DNA of 64,000 bases from Bradyrhizobium erythrophlei (GCF_900129505.1 NZ_LT670818.1:7535001-7599000); one strand, 5' to 3'. Shown: positions 8,195-16,209, counted from the stretch's first letter. Program-made: numbers and translations. Notes: a model not told the origin generated them from the letters alone.

Positions 8195-8517
8195 GACAGC
8201 ACCTGCTAACGCACCGCCAAAAGGCGATCGGACCCGACTTAGAGCCTTCCTAGGCTCGTGCAAGGGCCATTTGGAAAACGTGACGTTTAGTGCCTTGCGA
8301 GGGTGCGAGCCACGCCGATAGTGCGATCATGAAAACCGCCACGCCCGACAAAATGCCCGACAAGCGCTGGCTTGCCACGCTCGACAATCCCCCATCGCCG
8401 GCCGATGTCGGCCCACCCAAGGCGCATCTCCAGGAAAATCCCCTCTCCGTGTGTGAATTACGACACATAGCCCCGCCACGATTCGACTTACCGTGCCGAA
8501 CACTTCCTCCCTAGACT

Positions 8518-8549
8518 GGGACCCGTCGCCAACGACGGGTCCTTTTTTG
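8518..8549 (+). terminator. strong intrinsic terminator without an obvious upstream gene
   Basis: GGACCCGTCG, loop CCAA, CGACGGGTCC, then TTTTTTG. The stem is ten perfect base pairs. No convincing protein gene on the + strand ends just upstream (nearest is 7887), so it may end a small RNA from about 8.3 kb. Confidence 0.8.
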
Positions 8550-8758
8550 AGAAGCGCCGTCGGCGGCCCGCGCTGGCAAACCCTGTGCTGGCGCCGATCG
8601 ATGAGAGGAATCGGCGGCGGCTGGCGAGCCACGCCCGACGGTTGAGAGAACGGGCACGGGGTTGAGAGGCCCCGCGTCGTTGGGCTAGCTATGGTCATAA
8701 TTGGCGCGCAATGCTGGCGGCATCGAATGATTGTCCCCTGAGTACATGTTGGGCGTTG

Positions 8759-9067
8759 ATGTCGAAGGATGGAAAGGTCACAGCGCTTGCTGCGGTAGCG
8801 CTGCTACTGTCGAGTCTTTCGCTTGGCGGATGCGCGACTTCAACTGCCGGCTCATCACTGATGGACGCGCGGGCTGAGACACCGGCGCCTCCGAAAACAA
8901 GCGTTTATCTCCCGGTGGAAGATCTGCCGCCGAAGCGCGAGAAGCCTGCCATGACGGCCGACGAGCGGTCGAAGCTCCAGAAAGAACTGATCGCGGCGCG
9001 CGATCGCCAGGCGTCTGGTGGTAAAGCCAAAGGGGGCGCAGCGCCCCCTCAATCCATAAAGCCCTAG
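8759..9067 (+). CDS. small lipoprotein
   Basis: A 102-residue protein with a lipoprotein signal: a hydrophobic stretch VTALAAVALLLSSLSLGGC with the lipobox LGGC, cysteine at about residue 23. The mature part is proline-rich (PAPPKTSVYLPVEDLPPKREKP) then a charged helix (TADERSKLQKELIAARDRQ). It should be anchored in the envelope. ATG 8759 places the signal peptide at the N terminus; the longer frame from 8711 would bury it. No known family. Confidence 0.7.
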   Translation: MSKDGKVTALAAVALLLSSLSLGGCATSTAGSSLMDARAETPAPPKTSVYLPVEDLPPKREKPAMTADERSKLQKELIAARDRQASGGKAKGGAAPPQSIKP

Positions 9068-9126
9068 AAAGCGAAACCTCCTTGCCGGGCCGGCGCTTCA
9101 AAGACGGGCTGGCCAGGACCGCCCGC

Positions 9127-9190
9127 GCGCTGGCGCCGATCGGCCGGCACATGACAGTGCGCCAGAGCCGGACGGCAGTGAGTCTCCCAG
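9127..9190. repeat. GGCGCCGATCGG-type intergenic repeat, copy 3
   Basis: GCGCTGGCGCCGATCGGCCG, GCACATGACAGTGCGCCAGA and GCCGGACGGCAGTGAGTCTC: same order as copies 2 and 4, more diverged after the core. A shorter core lies at 8587-8600. Confidence 0.5.
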
Positions 9191-9344
9191 GCCCGGGAAC
9201 GGCATCGCGCGGTCGGCAACCGAACATATGCGGCACGTTCGCACTGCCCTTTTTTGCTCACTGGCAAGCCGCAACGGCTATTTAATACTTTTGGCTACAA
9301 TGCCCCAGCGCTGTTCTCAGCCGCGCGCGCGACCCAAAGAGAGG

Positions 9345-9378
9345 AACCCCGCTGGCCTGCCTCCGGCGGGGTTTTTTT
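9345..9378 (+). terminator. intrinsic terminator
   Basis: AACCCCGC...GGCCTGCC...GCGGGGTTTTTTT: a GC stem and seven T. It lies 280 bases past the lipoprotein gene and just before the convergent gene at 9393, so it may serve that transcript. Confidence 0.75.
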
Positions 9379-9392
9379 CATTGCTCGTCCCT

Positions 9393-9608
9393 CTAGGCTT
9401 TGCCAGCGCGCTTCGCCCGGGCCTCCTCATGGACCTTCTTCATTAACGTCTGCAGCGGACTCCAGCAGATTTCGCAAAGGTCTCGATCGTCGTCGGGCAT
9501 CAATTGCTTGCCGCCGCTGGCGCCGTTTACATGGACGTGAGCCCATCCCAAATTGCTGTCGGCCTCGCGGAAACAGCAATCGCAAACAAAGGTCGTTTTC
9601 GTTCCCAT
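9393..9608 (-). CDS. small zinc-binding protein
   Basis: A 71-residue protein, MGTKTTFVCDCCFREADSNL, with CDCC near residue 9 and CEIC near residue 49, then a basic helix (LMKKVHEEARAKRAG). The two CxxC pairs probably bind zinc. ATG 9608 is chosen because this N terminus is the one I recall from rhizobial homologues; the frame is open to 9632. Role unknown. Confidence 0.65.
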   Translation of the reverse strand: MGTKTTFVCDCCFREADSNLGWAHVHVNGASGGKQLMPDDDRDLCEICWSPLQTLMKKVHEEARAKRAGKA

Positions 9609-9711
9609 GCGTGAGATTAGAGCGGTGAACATGCGCGGGGCAAGAGGCTAAGATCCCTAGTTGATTGAGCCCCGAACACGCCCCGGTCGTGGCGAGCTTT
9701 AGTAGTGTCCC

Positions 9712-10116
9712 TCATTGACGCTTGGTACACAAAATAACAGCTTCCGGCGCGTCCGCTTGGCCGGACTGTGCGTCGCAGGTTGCTCCGTTATCGCCAATCG
9801 TTTTGGCCGCTTCGTCCACAGAACCAACCTTTGACATGCAAGTGGCGCTGACCATCACCTCGTCGACCGCACACATGGCGGCTTTTGCCATCCCGTTATC
9901 GGAGGTAGATCGCACGACGCGAAATTGAGCTAGCGGCGACACGCCGTCCTTGCCTGCAGGTCCCTGCGGTCCCTGAGGACCGGGAGTGCCAGCCGATCCA
10001 GCCGGGCCACTTTCGCCCCGATCGCCCTAGTCGCCCTTATCGCCCTTCGGACCTGAGCAGCCCGCGACGACCAGCGCGAGGGCTAGGCTAAACACGACAA
10101 TGATGGATTTCTGCAT
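9712..10116 (-). pseudogene. collagen-like lipoprotein with in-frame TAG at codon 30
   Basis: ATG 10116 opens MQKSIIVVFSLALALVVAGC, a lipoprotein signal with lipobox VAGC (Cys 20), then SGPKGDKGD, a TAG at 10029-10027, and in the same frame GDRGESGPAGSAGTPGPQGP with further G-x-y triplets, then a cysteine-containing C-terminal domain (CAVDEVMVSATCMSK, ATCDAQSG, ILCTKRQ). Everything on both sides of the TAG is in one frame, so one base change (for example CAG or AAG to TAG) inactivates it. Intact homologues with this layout are frequent in the group. It could still be translated from an internal start, but then lacks export. Confidence 0.75.
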
Positions 10117-10553
10117 CTGGGAGCCCGAGGCTTGCGGGCGCTCAACGTTTGCGTACGCTGAGTTGTTCCCCTTCAGAAAACGGCTCCTGAAGCCAGTGAG
10201 CAACTGGGGCCGTCTGCGGGGTGTCGAAACTGGGGTCGCGACACGCCGATCTAACCGACGGCGATATGACTCGTTCCAGCAGACTACTAATCAGACCCGA
10301 ATACTGGGCCGGCCGAATCCGCCCGTGCACTGGCGCCGATCGGCGGACAACATGGAGCCCGCGAATCCCGGACTCAGCAGCGGCCTTCCTAGAGTCATGC
10401 AGGGGCAAAACCAAGGGGCGGGAGCCGGAGAGGGTTGCCCGGATCGAGCCGGAACTAAGTGCCCGGGTTTGACATAGCGATTTAACTTCTCGCTATCGGC
10501 GCGCATTAGGCGCGTAGTCGGATTGGAGGCTGGAGACGGATTGGAGGCCGCAG
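10117..10553. other. intergenic stretch holding a repeat and a hairpin
   Basis: No protein gene is convincing here. It contains the GGCGCCGATCGG-type repeat at 10327-10405, and two copies of GATTGGAGGC (10521 and 10540) just before the gene at 10554. Confidence 0.5.
10327..10405. repeat. GGCGCCGATCGG-type intergenic repeat, copy 4
   Basis: GCACTGGCGCCGATCGGCGG, ACAACATGGAGCCCGCGAAT, CCCGGACTCAGCAGCGGCCT, TCCTAGAGTCATGCAGGGGC. It matches copy 2 at 7543-7625 over its full length. Confidence 0.6.
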
Positions 10554-10799
10554 ATGGTTTCGACCGATCACTTCCGACAAGAGCTGCTCGCCCAGTTGGG
10601 CCGCGCAGCAACACGGGGGCGCATAGATATTCTCGTCAATTCGGGAGAACTCTGTCGCTCCACCACTAGGGACGGTTCCGGCCCCGGTTCTTGCTGTGAC
10701 GCAATGCAAGAAGAGTTCAAGCTGGGAGATACGCTGCTTCTTGACCGGACCAATGGTGCAGGGATGACGATCCGGTACTTATTGCCACGCGCCAACTGA
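10554..10799 (+). CDS. hypothetical protein, 81 aa
   Basis: MVSTDHFRQELLAQLGRAAT, then RGRIDILVNSGELCRSTTRD, CCDAMQEEFKLGDTLLLDRT, NGAGMTIRYLLPRAN. I recall close homologues throughout Bradyrhizobium, always without function. GGAGG lies seven bases before ATG 10554. The conserved CC pair and the small beta core suggest a compact fold. A terminator follows at 10884. Confidence 0.7.
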   Translation: MVSTDHFRQELLAQLGRAATRGRIDILVNSGELCRSTTRDGSGPGSCCDAMQEEFKLGDTLLLDRTNGAGMTIRYLLPRAN

Positions 10800-10883
10800 G
10801 GCGGCCTTACTTCACTTCCGTTTTTCTTCTTTCAATAAATCGAACCGAAAATCCGCCAGCGCTTGCTTGCCCGCAAATCTCGC

Positions 10884-10913
10884 GGCCCGGCCTCGCGCCG
10901 GGCTTTTTTTTGC
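10884..10913 (+). terminator. intrinsic terminator
   Basis: GCCCGGC, loop CTC, GCGCCGGGC then eight or more T. It ends the transcript of the gene at 10554-10799. Confidence 0.85.
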
Positions 10914-11157
10914 TCGACGAGCTGCTGGCGGCTTGACGGGCTACTTATAGTGAGCACGAGTAACCTCTATGAAATCTCCGTTCCATCCCACACTCCATCT
11001 TTTCCCTTTAAGATAAAGTGTTGCGTCGACCGGTTGAGACCGCCCCCCGACAACGGACATTCGGTGCCTAAACCGCGATGACCGTTTCGGTAGAGTCGAG
11101 GATGGGCGCGGTAGCTTGGGCCATTCGGCAACGCTCCGTTTCCCATCCCCGCTCATC

Positions 11158-11190
11158 GAACCGGACGTGCCCGATTAAGGCATCCGGCTC
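11158..11190 (-). ncRNA. group II intron domain V (catalytic hairpin)
   Basis: A 33-base hairpin with 5' GAGCCGGATGCC and 3' GGGCACGTCCGGTTC; it contains the terminal-loop and bulge arrangement of bacterial domain V. The same sequence recurs at 35723-35755 in the second intron copy. Confidence 0.85.
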
Positions 11191-11201
11191 TCCGACTGAT
11201 T

Positions 11202-12527
11202 TCACCGTGAGGCACACAGCGGGGCCGTTAGGGGTAGGCGTTCGAGACGCAGCAGACCGTGTTGTCCATAGACAACGTCGAGAGAGAACCGGTGTGTGCC
11301 ACGTCCTGCCACTTTGTGCCGTCTGGCGAGGAAGTCGCGTACGCGCTCATAAACGTATCGGTCAATGCCGCGGAATGCCGATCGGCGCGTTCCATGGCAG
11401 AAGTAGTTCGACCAGCCAAGCAGAGAGCTGTTCAGCGTGTCGCGCACTTCGGGCCATGGATCGTTGTTGCCAGGCACCAGCAGATTGCCAACCTTCGTTT
11501 TGAGCCGTTGCACGCTCTTCTTGGACGGGCTCGCGCTCAGATACCAATGACCGTTCGCTTTGTAACGGTGAGGTCCGAACGAGTAGCCGAGGAAGTCGAA
11601 GCGTTCTTGCCGAGCATTCTTCAACGAGGTCTTGGCCTCGTTGAGTGTCAGCCCGAGCCGCGTCATCACCGCCTTCGTCCACGCCAGGGCCTCGGCCGCA
11701 CATCCGCGACTGAGGATAACGAAGTCGTCGGCATACGCGATGACGTGTGCCCGGAACGCCTCCCCGCGCCCGGTCAGCCGCCAATACTTCAGGAACCGAT
11801 TCATGTAGATGTTGGCCAGCAGTGGGCTCACGACGCCGCCCTGTGGCGTGCCGCGCGCGTTGCTCTTGCCACCACCGATGCGCCGGGTCCCGTCGCCATC
11901 ATCCCGTTCCTCGATCGGCGCTTTCAGCCACAGCTTGATCAGCCGGAGCACGTGCCGGTCCACGATGCGACGAGCTACTGATTTCAGAAGCTCGCCGTGC
12001 GGAATCGAATCGAAGTAGCGGGATAAGTCGGCGTCGACCACGTCGGTATGGCCCCGGCAGATCAGCCGGTGCACTTCCTTGACCGCGTCCACCGCTCCGC
12101 GAACGGGGCGGTAGCCGTAGGCATTGTCCTCGAAGTCCGCCTCGAAGATCGGTTCCAGCACGAGCTTGGCGGCGGTCTGCACCACCCGATCCCGGATCGT
12201 CGGAATGCCGAGCGGTCGCTCGCCTCCGTCCGGCTTCGGTATGGACACCCGCCGCACCGGATCGGGCCGGTACGCCTTCGAAACCAGTTCCTCGCGCAGG
12301 CCCGCCAGCCACCTCTCCAGGCCCGACGCCTCAACCGCCGCAAAGGTCATTCCGTCCGTACCCGGCGCACCCGCATTTGCTCGGGCCAGCGCATAGGCAT
12401 GACGCAGGATGTCCGCTCGGTAAATCTTGTCGTAGAGCAGGTAGAAGCGGAAGGCAGGCTCCGCCTTCGCCTTGCGGTATAGCTTTCTCTGAAGGGTCCG
12501 GATCGTTGTCGGTGTTGCCAGGCTCAT
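11202..12527 (-). CDS. ltrA: group II intron reverse transcriptase / maturase
   Basis: A 441-residue intron-encoded protein. RT motifs in order: GTDGMTFAAVEASGLERWL (RT1 region), PKPDGGERPLGIPTIRDRVV, DLSRYFDSIPH, GTPQGGVVSPLLANIYMN, the catalytic YADDFVIL, then the thumb/maturase X region (SLLGWSNYFCHG, IDRYVYERVRDFLARRHK). There is no HNH endonuclease domain after X, so it is an endonuclease-minus type that would use nascent DNA strands for priming. ATG 12527 is preferred over TTG 12533. The protein splices its own intron and may act in trans on the ORF-less relative at 35002-36382. Confidence 0.93.
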   Translation of the reverse strand: MSLATPTTIRTLQRKLYRKAKAEPAFRFYLLYDKIYRADILRHAYALARANAGAPGTDGMTFAAVEASGLERWLAGLREELVSKAYRPDPVRRVSIPKPDGGERPLGIPTIRDRVVQTAAKLVLEPIFEADFEDNAYGYRPVRGAVDAVKEVHRLICRGHTDVVDADLSRYFDSIPHGELLKSVARRIVDRHVLRLIKLWLKAPIEERDDGDGTRRIGGGKSNARGTPQGGVVSPLLANIYMNRFLKYWRLTGRGEAFRAHVIAYADDFVILSRGCAAEALAWTKAVMTRLGLTLNEAKTSLKNARQERFDFLGYSFGPHRYKANGHWYLSASPSKKSVQRLKTKVGNLLVPGNNDPWPEVRDTLNSSLLGWSNYFCHGTRRSAFRGIDRYVYERVRDFLARRHKVAGRGTHRFSLDVVYGQHGLLRLERLPLTAPLCASR

Positions 12528-13189
12528 CGCCAATCACCTTCACCTCACCATCTTCGAAAGCGCACCAGAAGTCAGGGCCCTTTCCTCAGCCAGCATTACC
12601 CGGCTTCGACGGTCATACGACCCCGTCCGACTCCCGCCATGGCCGCCGCCTTCGCGACGTTGAGGCCGCTACCCTCGCCCTTGACGGGTCTCCCCCGATT
12701 ACCCGAACCACCTTTCCGACGTGCCGTGCCCACTACCCCGGCGGATCAAGCGGGTGCGCGTGTCGATTGCTTCCCCGCTCATACAGCCTTCCCCAAATGG
12801 CAGGAGGGTCGGCATCCGCATTGTCACTTTCGAGGCCTGCTCAGGCTTCACTCACGTTACGGCCCGCCGGATTGCTCAACCGCCTAAAGCGGCCTTTGTC
12901 ACGAGGCTCCAGCCCTGCCGGTTACCCGGCCGAACCGCTCGTCAGCTACCAGATCAATCGACAACTCTCTGGGTGGAATCTTCCTCCACTAGTGATCCGC
13001 GCCTTCGGGGCGCACTGCCAACAGGAGACTAATGTACCGCAGCAATGACCGGCGCTGTTCGATCACCTCGTCCGCAGCTACTTGCCGAGGCGGTGGGACC
13101 GTAAGTCCAAGTGCTTTGGCGGTCAGTGATTGCTGTCTTGGCAAGCACTCTATCGAGGTCTAGCATTTGAGCAGCGTGTGGAGACTTCG

Positions 13190-13990
13190 ATGGCTTCAAG
13201 CTTCAATGTCCATGATGCGGCCGGCTATGAGCGGCTCATGGGCCGGTGGAGCCAAAAACTCGCGCCCCTGTTCATCGAGTTCGCGGGTCTTGCCAACGGC
13301 GAAAAGATTCTTGACGTCGGCTGCGGCACTGGCAGCCTGACATTCGCGCTAACCAAGGCCGCCGATCTCGGCGAGATCAGTGCCATCGACTATTCATCCG
13401 TCTTCGTAGAGGCGGCGAATCGACGCAATACCGATCCACGCATCAAGATCCGCCAGGCGGACGCCTGCGCCTTGCCCTTCAAGGACGCTATGTTCGACCG
13501 GGCATTTGCGCTGCTCGTGCTCCACTTTGTGCCGGAAGCCGGCAAGGCCGTGGCCGAAATGCGCCGCGTCGTACGGCCGGGCGGCGCCGTCGCAGCCGTC
13601 GTGTGGGACCACCTTGGCGGCATGGCCGGCATGCGCATGATGATCGACACGGTCGCGGCGCTGGGCGAAAGCGGGCGGCAGTTACGAAGCCGCTATTGCT
13701 TCCAGCCGATGATGCAGCCGGGCGAAATGAAGCGGACTTTTATCCACCAGGGGCTTGCGGATGTCACGGAAACCGATCTGATGATCCGCATGGACTATCA
13801 GAACTTCGACGACTATTGGGCACCGATTGCCGCGGGCGAAGGTCCGCTTGGGAAATATATGACCACGCTCGACGCAGCGGAGCGGCGGCGCACCGATGCC
13901 GCCGTGCGCGATGCCTACGAGGCCGGCCAGCCCGATGGCCCGAGGTCATTCGCGAATGTCGCTCGGGCCTGCCGCGGCATCGTTCCCTGA
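13190..13990 (+). CDS. class I SAM-dependent methyltransferase
   Basis: A 266-residue soluble enzyme with Rossmann-like motifs: motif I ILDVGCGTGSLTFAL at about residue 40, an acidic motif II (ISAIDYS), motif post-I QADACALPF, motif LLVLHFVPE and the motif III loop RVVRPGGAVAAVVWD. This is the methyltransferase 11/25 group. The C terminus varies and gives no substrate. Start ATG 13190. It stands alone between an intron and an IS element, so context says nothing on its pathway. Confidence 0.85.
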   Translation: MASSFNVHDAAGYERLMGRWSQKLAPLFIEFAGLANGEKILDVGCGTGSLTFALTKAADLGEISAIDYSSVFVEAANRRNTDPRIKIRQADACALPFKDAMFDRAFALLVLHFVPEAGKAVAEMRRVVRPGGAVAAVVWDHLGGMAGMRMMIDTVAALGESGRQLRSRYCFQPMMQPGEMKRTFIHQGLADVTETDLMIRMDYQNFDDYWAPIAAGEGPLGKYMTTLDAAERRRTDAAVRDAYEAGQPDGPRSFANVARACRGIVP

Positions 13991-14034
13991 CCCAATTACA
14001 GCCCTCAGCATGAAATGCTGGTCGATGTCTCATA

Positions 14035-15196
14035 CCAACGGCCCTAATTATTGACTGTTGCCCATGTTCGTGTGGTGATTGAGGCGATGCGCTTTGGATC
14101 GTGTTCAAAGAAGTTCCATGCGTCGCAGGTTTTATCAACGATGTCGTCGTAGTCGTCGAAGACGGTGATCGCGAGTTTGTTGCCGCGCAGATATTCCCAG
14201 ACGTTTTCGATCGGATTGAGTTCAGGCGCGTAGGGTGGCAGACGCACCAGGGTGACGTTTTCGGGGATCGTGAGCGCGGCAGCAATGTGATAGCCGGCGC
14301 CATCGAGGACAAGAGCGGCGTGGCTACCTGCCGCCACCTTGCGGCAGATCGCTGTGAGATGCAGCGACATGGCCTCGGCGTTCGCCGCCGGCATGACCAG
14401 ACCTGCTGCGACGCGACGCTGCGGACAGGCCGCGCCGAACAGGTAGGCCCAGTCGTAGCGCTGGTCGTGCGGTGCGCGGGGCCTCGTTCCACGCTTGGCC
14501 CAGACGCGGGTCAGCGTGCCCTGCTGGCCGATCCGGGCCTCATCTTGGAACCAGATTTCGATCGGCTTGTCTTTGGCGTGCTCGGGAATTTGCGCCCTGA
14601 CGGTCGCGGCGAAGTTTTTTTAAACGTCTGCTGGGCTTCTTCGTCAGCCTGCGGGTGGCGGGGCCTTACCGACAGTTTGCGGTAGCCGAGCTTGGCTAGA
14701 ACCTTCCCGACCGAACGCTCGTGGAGCGTGACACCGAAGCGCCGCTGCAATTCGTCGCGCAGATCGACCCGCCGCCAACGCACTACCCCGTGCACCGCGG
14801 GGTCGGGGCCGGCCTCGACAAGCTCGGCCAATTCGGCCTGCTGCCGCACCGTGAGTTTTGATCCGGGACCTGGCGATTTGAGATTGCGAAGCCCGGCCAG
14901 TCCCGCGGCGTTGTAACGGTGCACCCAGTCCCGCAAGGTCTGACGGTCCATGCCGCAGGTTTCGGCCGCCGTTTTGCGGTCCGAGCCATCGAGCACCAGC
15001 GCAAGCGCGAGTATCCGACGCGCCGCGGCGCTATCCTTCTCTCCGCTCGCCGCCTTGCGAAGCGCCGAAGCCGTCAGATCAAGTCGGGTGATCGATACCG
15101 CCGCTCCCATCGATGCCGCTCCTCTCAAAGGCTAGCATCGAGTCAGAGTTTCCCTGATTTGGGAATCCCTAATGAGTCACAGTTTCGGGCCGTTGG
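14035..15196 (-). mobile_element. IS630-family insertion sequence, complete
   Basis: Terminal inverted repeats CCAACGGCCC (left, 14035) and GGGCCGTTGG (right, 15196) flanked by TA at 14033-14034 and 15197-15198, the target duplication of the IS630/Tc1 group. The 1162-base element holds one transposase in two frames. It interrupts a copy of the long dispersed repeat: the sequence ATGTCTCA on the left and TCAGATGGGTCAAAGG on the right are continuous in the uninterrupted copy at 29448. Confidence 0.88.
14044..15110 (-). CDS. IS630-family transposase, expressed by -1 frameshifting
   Basis: Frame 1 (15110 to about 14610) gives an N-terminal helix-turn-helix region (TAAETCGMDRQTLRDWVHRY, then a second one ending VGKVLAKLGYRKLS). 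Frame 2 gives the DDE catalytic domain: IEIWFQDEARIGQQG, ALVLDGAGYHIAAAL, VRLPPYAPELNPIENVWEYL (final E). They join at TTTAAAAAAAC near 14620, an A7 slippery run; a -1 slip there makes one continuous protein of about 355 residues. This is the known expression mode of several IS630 members, so the element is counted as functional, not broken. Confidence 0.82.
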
Positions 15197-15535
15197 TATC
15201 AGATGGGTCAAAGGCCGACCTCAAGCCGAGAATGCTCAAGGTCCGCTCTTCCATCAACAGCGGACATTCGCCGAAGCAGCCAAGTGGGCTTTTCCTTTTA
15301 AAAGAACTGAAGATCTTGCCTGTGAACCAGGCCCACCGGTCCGCATCCTCATCGCGCCAGAGAATTGACCACCCCCCACCCCGAAGGTCGGATGACGCGC
15401 CTAGTTCCGGTTGAAGTAGACCTCAAGCAGCAAATCTTTGATGTCTGCTCTACCTCAACAACGGACATTCACCAAAGAGGGCGGTTACGTCAGCTTTGGT
15501 AGAGTCGAGGATATCCGCCTGATGTCCGGTTTGAG
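15197..15535. repeat. long dispersed repeat, copy R1 (carries IS630 and an intron scar)
   Basis: In order: GGGTCAAAGGCCGACC; a hairpin GGTCCGCTCTTCCATC/AACAGCGGACATTC; the inverted pair GTGGGC...GCCCAC around an AT-rich loop; CCGGTCCGCATCCTC; ATTGACCACCCCCCACC; GTAGACCTCAAGCAGC; then the GGACAT hairpin and GGTTACGTCAGCTTTG. Related copies are at 27527, 29448 and 33003, with relatives at 18896, 22245 and 39190. The IS630 element is inserted near its left end. Confidence 0.8.
15499..15512 (-). other. group II intron 3'-end scar inside repeat R1
   Basis: Between CAGCTTTG and the rest of the repeat, R1 has an extra 36 or so bases beginning GTAGAGTCGAGGAT, identical to the 3' terminus of introns A and A' read on the + strand. 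Copies R2 and R4 run CAGCTTTGTGCCA without it. The junction is the same bond at which the two larger introns sit. Confidence 0.65.
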
Positions 15536-15559
15536 TGCCATAAACGGCAGTGGCGAGAT

Positions 15560-15668
15560 TTATTCAGTCACCTCATCGGCGCGGGCGAGCAATGTTGGTG
15601 GGATCGCAAGGCCGAGGCTCTTGGCTGTCTTGAGGTTGACGGCCAGTTCGAACTTGGTCGGAAGCTGT
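15560..15668 (-). pseudogene. C-terminal remnant of ABC transporter substrate-binding protein
   Basis: The frame reads [20 protein letters not shown] then [15 protein letters not shown] and TAA. This is the typical end of the periplasmic substrate-binding proteins of the COG2984-like group (usually ending [18 protein letters not shown]). Nothing of the first 280 or so residues is present, so it is a fragment left by rearrangement at the edge of repeat R1. Confidence 0.75.
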
Positions 15669-15691
15669 GCGTGGCGACGAGGTTTATTAGT

Positions 15692-15952
15692 TCAGTAGAG
15701 TTGGCGACGCCGGTGCCGTGGGCCCACCGGCTCTTCCGCGTTCGCGAAATATGGATTGGGTACACACTGTGCCGCCCGGCTCGACGCGGTGCCGGCGCAC
15801 GCGACCATCCTCAGGTAGCTGCATTCGTAATAGGTGGGGTCGCCAAAGACTTACATGCAAACCGGAAAATGCGGATCGTAGGTCTGAGCCCGCCCCGGCC
15901 CGGTCGCCCAGACCGCCCGGATCGCAAAATTCGCCAGAGCCAAAATGCGCAT
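15692..15952 (-). pseudogene. DUF3551 protein with in-frame TAA at codon 34
   Basis: ATG 15952 follows GGAGG and overlaps the stop of the upstream gene by one base (TGATG). It opens MRILALANFAIRAVWATGPG, a weak signal peptide ending in RAQTYD, then HFPVCM, TAA (15853-15851), and continues in the same frame VFGDPTYYECSYLRMVACAG, SSRAAQCVPNPYFANAEE. The layout C...YYEC...C...QCVPNPYF is DUF3551. A CAA to TAA change would explain it. It is the second of a tandem pair. Confidence 0.7.
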
Positions 15953-16209
15953 CAGAACCTCCTTCGGGACATGATCCGATGAGGTAGCAGTTCGGCTTTG
16001 GCGTTGAAATAGGGATTGGCCGCGCACGAGGCGTCCCGGCCCGAAGCGGCCGCCAGGCACTGCTGATAGCTCGTAAAGCTGCAGTCGCCCAAGCCACCGC
16101 CGAAGTCGCAACCCTTGATGCAATATGGCAAATTCTGCGCCGCGGCTGGCATCGCGCCTGACGCCGAAGCGGCATAGCATACCATCATCGCCCAAAATGC
16201 TTTTCGCAT
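15952..16209 (-). CDS. DUF3551 family secreted protein
   Basis: An 85-residue protein with a signal peptide (MRKAFWAMMVCYAASASGAM, cleavage near PAAAQ) and the DUF3551 pattern LPYCIKGCDFGGGLGDCSFT, SYQQCLAAASGRDASCAANPYF: six cysteines and the conserved NPYF end. These periplasmic proteins are abundant in Bradyrhizobium; role unknown. GGAGGACACC precedes ATG 16209. It is translationally coupled to the broken paralogue downstream. Confidence 0.8.
   Translation of the reverse strand: MRKAFWAMMVCYAASASGAMPAAAQNLPYCIKGCDFGGGLGDCSFTSYQQCLAAASGRDASCAANPYFNAKAELLPHRIMSRRRF

Larger units (their letters stand above)
11090..13015 (-). mobile_element. complete group II intron with encoded reverse transcriptase (intron A)
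   Basis: The 5' end is GTGCGCCCCGAAGG at 13015, the group II GUGYG start. Domain V is at 11190-11158 (GAGCCGGATGCC, TTAA, then GGGCACGTCCGGTTC). Domain VI follows at once: the arms GAG-CG-GGGATGGG and CCCATCCT-CG-A-CTC pair with one bulged A, seven bases from the 3' end at 11090 (CTCTAC), exactly where the branch-point A belongs. The RT ORF lies in domain IV. The 5' exon ends GTTGGCA and the 3' exon begins CGAAA, which places it in the GGACAT repeat module. Total 1926 bases. It appears intact. Confidence 0.88.

Noticed and set aside
12377..13048. Open frame of 223 codons on the + strand and its near copy at 35882-36433
   Set aside because: Both lie antisense to the group II intron domains I-III; the conserved protein text is a by-product of ribozyme conservation.
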